Of a stretch of DNA of 29,957 bases, positions 25,101-29,957 are shown one piece after another. The translations under genes were made by a program, and so were the position numbers. The notes beneath the pieces are model-generated. The model worked only from the letters and a program-made list of their open reading frames with translations. It was not told the DNA's origin and searched no databases. This DNA is from a virus. Location of the stretch: IMG/VR virus record IMGVR_UViG_3300006924_000099, positions 1 through 29,957 of that record; one strand, given 5' to 3'. Every line of letters begins with the position of its first letter. Position 1 is the first letter of the stretch.

Positions 25101-28100
25101 GCAGATGGATGCTGACGGTAACTTTGTTTCTGTAGTAAACATAGAGAATATGGCAAAAGCCGACAGGCTTGAAACTAAAACTCATGAGCTTCAGCATGTT
25201 CTGTTTTCTGATGCTATAGGATTTAATCCTAAATCTTTTACGCCTTTGTCTGACGCTATACTAGAATGGACAAAAGCAAATAATCAAGATGTTTATAAAA
25301 GAATTAATGCTTTTGCAGAAAGACGAAGTGATGGATCATTACTAGAGCAAGAGGTTGTAGCTGTATTTTTTGAAGAAGTTGCAGCTGGCAATATAAACCT
25401 AAACGCTAAAAAGAACTCTACTTTTAGCGGTATGTTAGGTTATCTCGTTGGCAAAGGCGTTGAAGAATCTTCTGATGTTGACATTAACTTAGCAGGCGAG
25501 ACAGATGCTATTAAGTTTTTAGTTGGTATAGCTAACAAAGTTAAAAACGATCAACTTACACTTGCTGATCTTAGCGATATAAAAAAGAATAAGATAATAC
25601 AAGAGATTAGAAAAGGCAAAGTCGAAAAAACTGGTCAAACTCAGTTTTCAAAAGTTTACCAAGAGGTTGAAACAATGAAAGCTGATTTAGTAAATCCAGA
25701 TACTAAGCAAGGAACAGCGTTTATTATTGCAGACACATTATCCAACGAAGTAGATAGACGTTTACCTAGAATAGAAGGTATAACAGCCGAAGAAAGAGCT
25801 GATATAGTTAGAAACTTTGTGCTAGATGATAATAGAGGTTTAGTAGGTTTGTTAAACAACTATAATCCAGACAGAAACGATAGCATAATGGGCTACTTAA
25901 ACTCTTCTACACCTGGAGGTAAACTATTAGATGCTAGACTTCAAGAGTTTTATAAAGACGATCCTAGGTTCGGTCAAATATTTCAAACCACGACTGATGA
26001 AGCTATAGCTACGAAGGTTGAAAGAGAGACAGCTATAGAGGAAGAAGATACTGATGTTTCTAAAGCTGATAGAAAAACAAAGTTAAAAGTATTAGCAGAT
26101 CAACTAAATGTAGCTGATAAGGTTAAATCTGAGGTAGCGGAAGCTAATATAGATATTGATGCGCTAACCAACTTTAATAGTGTACCTAGCGCTACCCCAA
26201 GAACCGTAGGAGAGTTATTAGGCATAAACCCAATGAAACTCCAAAGAACTGTTATTGACGAGGAAACAGGTGAAAAAATAAAAAATAAAAAGTTTAAAGC
26301 CAACTTAACGGCAGGCGAAGTTGCTAGCGCTCAGCGTTGGTTTAATAAAAACGCTAGACTTGTTATCGATGCTCTGCCTCAGGGTTTTGATGCTGAGGGT
26401 AAAGCTACAGGCGTACCTAAAACTGTATTAGAGGCCTTATACACTAAACGTGAGGCTAGGGCTAAAACAAAAGCTGGATTACGTACGCAGGTAAAGAAGC
26501 CAAATATAAAAGAGTCAGAGTTACTAGAGCTTGTAGATATTATAGATGGTAAGCCAACTCGCGATAGAAATACATCGGCTAGAATTATAGCTTTAGCAGA
26601 CTTGTTTGGTAAAACGATCACTAACCAAGAAATAAGAAAGCAAAATCCAGAGATATTAAAAATACGTGATGGTATGTCTACTATCATGTTTTCTAAAGAA
26701 GGTAAGAAATCAAAAGAGTCTGGAGATGTTGATCTAAACAAAATAGAAGGCAAAGAAAAACAAAAGGACTGGTTGATGAAAGGCGGATTTGCTATTCTAC
26801 CCAAGTCGTTTTGGCTTAACAACGGGCAGTTAGTAGGATCTGGAGCAAGATATAAAAATATAATAGTAGACGGCGAGAAAACAAAAGAATACGAGTTGAA
26901 AGACGGTGAAAGAATAGCCGCTCGTAAAATGCTGTTTGCCAACGTAGATCAGTTAAAAGATTTTATTAAAGAATACGAAAAAAACGGCGGTAAGTTTGCG
27001 CCAGAGAATAACAATGTAAATGCTGCTATAACAAGGACGACTGCGTACGGTAAAAAGACAAACAAGCAGGTTTTAGATCAAGCAAATAAAAACAAAGAGC
27101 TGTTTAATAATTCTGATCAAGGCTTTATTGATATTTGGATGGCTATACAGAAAGACATTCAAGATAATCCTAATAACAGAAAGCATTGGGCCGCCTTACT
27201 AGAAGTTACATCTACAACTCAAGCCAACTGGATGAGAGTGGCCTCTAGACTTATAGGTGGTAATACTTTAGGTTTAACAAATGTAGAAGAGCATATGTCT
27301 CCAGCCACTGATTTTGCTCAGTATCTTTGGGAGATGGCTAAGATAAACAAATTAACACCTTCAGTTCTTAAAAAGGCTATGAAATCTTTTACTCAAATAT
27401 CTTTACCAGAGGTATATGATAAATTGTTAAAAGGAGAAGGTTTTGATTACACTAAAAATTTACCGTTAGAATATAAATTTGAAATACTATCTGGTATAAT
27501 GCCTTCTTGGGTAAGATACATAAATCCTGATGTTAATTCACAGGTGCACTACATAGATGGTGTAAAGTATAAAGGAATGAACCCTAACGTCTTGACACTA
27601 GCTAATGGAAATAACTTAGCGCAAGAGTTTGGTTTAGGCGTTGACTCTAAATTTGAAATGAATCAAGACGTTATATCTATTCAACAAGATCTTCTTTTCA
27701 AAGTGTTTGTGAACAATATAACCAAAGCAGAGGCTAAAGCTGAGCTAGACGCTAGAATGAAAGGCATTGAAATCACTAAAGAAGCTGCGTTTGATAGAGA
27801 ATCTAAACAAGCGATTAGCGACAATATATCTAACGTTAGACCGGTTTTACAATACAGCGAAGAGTCAAGAGGTATGTCCACTTTTGACTTTGATGAAACA
27901 TTAATTATAGACGGTGAAAACTTTGTTACAGCAACTAAAGATGGCGAAGTTGTTAAAATACCATCTGACAAATGGCCTATTGATGGTCCTAGATACGCTG
28001 AAGAAGGATATGATTTTGATTTTTCTGATTTTGTAAATGTTCGTGGTGGCAAAGAAGGTCCATTGCTTCAAAAAATGAAGAATCAAATAAAAAAATATGG

Positions 28101-29957
28101 ACCTAAAAATGTATTCGTTCTTACTGCTCGTATGCAAGAAGCCGCTGAGCCAATACATAAGTGGTTAAAAAGTCAAGGTATTAATATACCTTTAGAAAAC
28201 ATAACTGGACTTGGTAAAAGCGAAGGTGATGCTAAAGCTCAATGGTTTATAGATAAGTATGCTGAAGGCTATAATGATATGTACTTTGTTGACGACGCTT
28301 TGCCAAATGTAGAAGCTGTTAAACACGTGTTTGACCAACTAGACGTAAAAGGTAAGTCTGTTCAAGCAAGATTACAATTTAGCAAAGACATAAACCTTGA
28401 GTTTAATAAAATGTTAGAGCGAACTAAAGGTGTTGCGGCTGAAAAAAAGTTTTCAAGAGTTGTTGGTCAAAAGCGTGGTAAAAACATAGGTAGATATAGA
28501 TTTTTTGTCCCGCCTTCAGCCGAAGACTTTGCAGGTTTATTATACGACTTTTACGGTAAAGGCAAGCAAGGTGATGCTGACATGGAGTTTATGAAAAAAG
28601 CTCTGCTAGATCCATTTGGTAGAGCTGATCGAGAAATGAGTATGGCTCGTATGAGTATACTAGACGATTATAAAATGCTCAGAAAAGAATTGCCTAACGT
28701 AAAGAAAAAATTAGGTAAAATAATAGACGAAAATACAGGCTTTACTTTTGATAACGCAGTGAGAGTTTATTTGTTTGACAAAGCTGGATTTGAAGTTCCT
28801 GGTATATCAAAACGAGATCTTGAATATTTAAGAAACGTCGTAAGAACAGATCAAGATTTAAAAACTTTTGCTGACACGTTAAGTATTATTTCTAAAAGAG
28901 AAGAAGGTTATATAGAGCCAGGCGAAAACTGGAGTGTTGAAACAATAGCGTCTGACTTAGAAAACATTGTAAATAAAATTGGTAGAAAGCAATATTTAGC
29001 AGAGTTTATTGAGAACAAGAATATTATATTCTCACCGGAAAACATGAATAAAATAGAGGCTGTGTATGGCTCTAGATTTAGAAACGCTTTAGAAGACTCT
29101 TTGTATCGTATGGAAAACGGTACTAATAGATCTAAAGATAGAAATTACGGGCAAAGTTGGACTAACTGGGTAAATGGCTCTGTGGGCGCTATAATGTTCT
29201 TTAATGGTAGATCAGCTGTATTGCAGACTTTATCTACAGTAAACTTTATAAACTTTCAAGATAACAATATATTCAAAGCTGGTAAAGCTCTTGCTAATCA
29301 AAAACAATATTGGTCAGATTTTACAACACTGTTTAACTCTGACTTCTTGAAAGCTAGAAGAGCTGGTTTGCAAATAAATGTAAATGAAGCTGAACTTGCT
29401 AACGCCGTGGCTGGTGCTCAGAACAAAGCTAAAGCAGCGCTAGCATATTTACTTAAAAAAGGTTTTTTACCTACACAAATAGCGGATAGTTTTGCTATTG
29501 CTTCAGGCGGTTCTACGTTCTATAGAAATAGAATCAAAACTTACGTAAAACAAGGCATGGATCAAAAAGCCGCAGAAGAAAAAGCGTTTTTAGATTTTCA
29601 AGAAATAGCTCAAGAAACTCAGCAGTCTAGTAGACCTGATCGTATATCACAGCAACAAGCGAGCCCATTAGGACGTCTTATATTAGCTTTCGCTAACACT
29701 CCGATGCAATATAATCGTTTAATCAAGAAAGCTGCTAGAGATTTAATAAATAATCGTGGCGACTGGAGAAGCAACATATCAAGAATACTATACTATGGAG
29801 CTATACAAAACGTTATATTCTCTGCAATGCAATCAGCTATATTTGCTTTAAGCTTTGACGACGAAGAAGACGATGAGTTAGATAAAAGAACTATGAGGAT
29901 AGCTAACGGTATGATGGACACTATACTTAGAGGTTCTGGCGTAACAGGCGCGGCAGT
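22153..29957 (+). CDS. Giant polyvalent internal virion protein with peptidase-like and HAD phosphatase-like domains (3' end missing)
   Basis: An open frame of at least 2601 residues running off the window. In order it has: an N-terminal short helical segment (LELIVQRMIQAGESEDKIKL); an alpha/beta domain (about 85-140); charged coiled coil; a hydrophobic Gly/Ala-rich region at about 477-710 (IFAALATPAGWGLIGTSSFG); more coiled coil; a zincin-like HELQH at 1011-1015; several all-helical domains; a HAD domain with DFDET at 1912; and a conserved C-terminal block from 2337 (WVNGSVGAIMFFNGRSAVLQ; QASPLGRLILAFANTPMQYN). Such multidomain 'polyvalent' proteins are known in phages and are thought to be ejected with DNA, with domains acting in the new host. 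Here it follows two other internal proteins. Channel formation is inferred from the hydrophobic region. No lysozyme motif was found. Confidence 0.9.
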   Translation, partial: MQELELIVQRMIQAGESEDKIKLVIEEYTRNVEKTNGSQTEDATAEPVDMASKSEDTFSESPKQNKYDWMRPEVPTDFFGEETKLDYSFFDRTEEDAIGDLKARYPGFKFEETNIFGDRKSFNAIKVSKGDKSIKIEFNIGGGIFETAPTDDPRTLGAVTKYKEQGVDALNTAEKGLLISYQNKNKAYEKAYKDLTTFLDENSTSETDKLELQQETKNVKSYKKHLETTAPTEDQLNQINETFDKEDLFDVKEEEVKVFQGGGLDLKFGAAPRSYVKKTQPYEKELAEARKILQQTSENPSAITEDDVKNKAKEILVTNANKKAWNLNQEKVLEELDDLDYISPEAKKMVKKSLEVGAEQYKKQYASKLTYRELLKEQLDNGKLANRLSTTIERFEDEDYDYSKTTMRPGEGLITLESGKQIPETVFAKYQKDYKEYNDLYKNYVDLSNELVADVEKGFVDRTPDQLDLLKRNYNGVEEFFVDASLGFLELAVDAGYGTAKFFGDSSVDDEAQLKFKDKVRNIRESYKRDVEFDDAFNSLENFGSFATQELANQLSIFAALATPAGWGLIGTSSFGSQYSDMIREDQEPGAVPTSKAKKWWTSLGYAGAETIFGAAPTYMLIKNAKSALLTNASKNSLFGNGVKEYVKKNLVTQNNLVGVVGEPVGEGLTQFTQNILSGRDPLADVDHAMFSGLMFGTALGSVPVFKGMYLSQFSDAKQKEQIRTLRLEQRDLQRKNDLLSRGKSISQNVQFQKQKLIEDNNGRIEELQSLIDLEVSAIDAKAKTLSPAAAREFVSAITRQEDIRLDAQEVLDNDLLSDKDKDKKLLELKQEFDAIQDGVTEFKKSKTWNNNFSIFKGRKENKAEVEKIREEAELALLEQDGITDPSSEQIEEKARIVYNTEQIKKDIAKKTKRKTTALRNTLVSHETTEQTKEYLDKIAEDKIKVIQNSDLTDAQKNNAIESVKAEAETNKSEVDNGAHGFMQMDADGNFVSVVNIENMAKADRLETKTHELQHVLFSDAIGFNPKSFTPLSDAILEWTKANNQDVYKRINAFAERRSDGSLLEQEVVAVFFEEVAAGNINLNAKKNSTFSGMLGYLVGKGVEESSDVDINLAGETDAIKFLVGIANKVKNDQLTLADLSDIKKNKIIQEIRKGKVEKTGQTQFSKVYQEVETMKADLVNPDTKQGTAFIIADTLSNEVDRRLPRIEGITAEERADIVRNFVLDDNRGLVGLLNNYNPDRNDSIMGYLNSSTPGGKLLDARLQEFYKDDPRFGQIFQTTTDEAIATKVERETAIEEEDTDVSKADRKTKLKVLADQLNVADKVKSEVAEANIDIDALTNFNSVPSATPRTVGELLGINPMKLQRTVIDEETGEKIKNKKFKANLTAGEVASAQRWFNKNARLVIDALPQGFDAEGKATGVPKTVLEALYTKREARAKTKAGLRTQVKKPNIKESELLELVDIIDGKPTRDRNTSARIIALADLFGKTITNQEIRKQNPEILKIRDGMSTIMFSKEGKKSKESGDVDLNKIEGKEKQKDWLMKGGFAILPKSFWLNNGQLVGSGARYKNIIVDGEKTKEYELKDGERIAARKMLFANVDQLKDFIKEYEKNGGKFAPENNNVNAAITRTTAYGKKTNKQVLDQANKNKELFNNSDQGFIDIWMAIQKDIQDNPNNRKHWAALLEVTSTTQANWMRVASRLIGGNTLGLTNVEEHMSPATDFAQYLWEMAKINKLTPSVLKKAMKSFTQISLPEVYDKLLKGEGFDYTKNLPLEYKFEILSGIMPSWVRYINPDVNSQVHYIDGVKYKGMNPNVLTLANGNNLAQEFGLGVDSKFEMNQDVISIQQDLLFKVFVNNITKAEAKAELDARMKGIEITKEAAFDRESKQAISDNISNVRPVLQYSEESRGMSTFDFDETLIIDGENFVTATKDGEVVKIPSDKWPIDGPRYAEEGYDFDFSDFVNVRGGKEGPLLQKMKNQIKKYGPKNVFVLTARMQEAAEPIHKWLKSQGINIPLENITGLGKSEGDAKAQWFIDKYAEGYNDMYFVDDALPNVEAVKHVFDQLDVKGKSVQARLQFSKDINLEFNKMLERTKGVAAEKKFSRVVGQKRGKNIGRYRFFVPPSAEDFAGLLYDFYGKGKQGDADMEFMKKALLDPFGRADREMSMARMSILDDYKMLRKELPNVKKKLGKIIDENTGFTFDNAVRVYLFDKAGFEVPGISKRDLEYLRNVVRTDQDLKTFADTLSIISKREEGYIEPGENWSVETIASDLENIVNKIGRKQYLAEFIENKNIIFSPENMNKIEAVYGSRFRNALEDSLYRMENGTNRSKDRNYGQSWTNWVNGSVGAIMFFNGRSAVLQTLSTVNFINFQDNNIFKAGKALANQKQYWSDFTTLFNSDFLKARRAGLQINVNEAELANAVAGAQNKAKAALAYLLKKGFLPTQIADSFAIASGGSTFYRNRIKTYVKQGMDQKAAEEKAFLDFQEIAQETQQSSRPDRISQQQASPLGRLILAFANTPMQYNRLIKKAARDLINNRGDWRSNISRILYYGAIQNVIFSAMQSAIFALSFDDEEDDELDKRTMRIANGMMDTILRGSGVTGAA
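25183..25389 (+). other. Zincin-like peptidase motif region within the giant protein
   Basis: The residues T-HELQH-VLFSDA (His at 1011 and 1015, Glu 1012) form an HExxH zinc-binding motif. About 50 residues later LLEQEVVAVFFEEVAAG offers a third, acidic ligand (E1067 or a neighbour), the spacing and pattern of phage-encoded zincin domains. It would hydrolyse peptide bonds, either on the phage's own giant protein or on a host target. The motif is seen; activity is inferred. Confidence 0.65.
27862..28374 (+). other. HAD-superfamily phosphatase domain within the giant protein
   Basis: All HAD motifs are present in order: DFDET at residues 1912-1916 (nucleophile Asp 1912, acid/base Asp 1914), a Thr in FVLTAR at 1990 region (motif II), lysine candidates K2022 or K2028 in GLGKSEGDAKAQW (motif III), and VDDALPN at 2046-2052 (motif IV Asp pair). 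The domain is about 170 residues with an insert between motifs I and II. It should be a Mg-dependent phosphohydrolase; nucleotides or DNA ends are plausible substrates but not shown. It is bracketed by QYSE (1900) and QFSK (2075). Confidence 0.82.

Noticed and set aside
26379-26942. 187-residue open frame on the minus strand
   Set aside because: It lies wholly antisense to the conserved giant gene, is Ser/Leu/Phe-rich as expected from the complement of a Lys/Glu-rich coding frame, and has no recognisable motif.
27681-28052. 123-residue minus-strand open frame opposite the HAD domain
   Set aside because: The + strand carries intact HAD motifs there; the antisense product is a shadow.

Overview
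The window is a structural (virion) module of a tailed bacteriophage or prophage. Every gene is on the + strand, genes are packed with gaps of 0 to 66 bases, and both ends cut through genes. No bacterial gene, integrase, tRNA, CRISPR array, replication gene or lysis gene is visible, so a free phage and a prophage cannot be told apart. The DNA is AT-rich. Starts lack Shine-Dalgarno sequences and sit behind A/T-rich leaders, and the tail protein carries BACON-like domains. Both point to a Bacteroidota (probably marine flavobacterial) host. The proteins suggest podovirus-type morphology, related to environmental or crAss-like phages: a long terminase and portal, adaptor-like proteins, a giant tail-stabilisation protein, and T7-type internal proteins with no tape measure or sheath.

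Layout. (1) 1-1362: C-terminal part of a tail-fibre or receptor-binding protein with a repeated lectin-like module and a LamG/concanavalin-A-like end. (2) 1374-3052: five small genes, including an acidic protein, a coiled-coil protein, a protein that reads as two GroES-like halves, and a small terminase candidate. (3) 3049-10314: DNA packaging and head assembly, with large terminase, portal, scaffold-like protein and major capsid protein. A strong terminator with a UUCG tetraloop follows the capsid gene. (4) 10381-20258: a conserved unknown protein, an 18-bp RNA hairpin, two adaptor/ring-like proteins, a 2345-residue tail-stabilisation protein ending in about four BACON-like repeats, and a small structural protein. 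(5) 20295-29957: a candidate ejection set, made of a gp14-like internal protein, an unknown 394-residue protein and an unfinished giant 'polyvalent' protein of at least 2601 residues.

How they would work together. Scaffold and capsid protein build the prohead on the portal, and the terminase packages DNA through it. The adaptors and the large stabilisation protein close the head and form the short tail, and the lectin-like and BACON-like parts bind host surface glycans. The three internal proteins probably leave the virion with the DNA. The giant one carries a hydrophobic region, an HExxH zincin-like peptidase motif, a complete set of HAD phosphatase motifs and a conserved C-terminal domain, so it may both build the DNA channel and act inside the new host. 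The most unusual features are this giant multi-enzyme protein with recurring F/Y-S-K-like inter-domain motifs, the tandem GroES-like protein, the BACON array and the intergenic hairpin.
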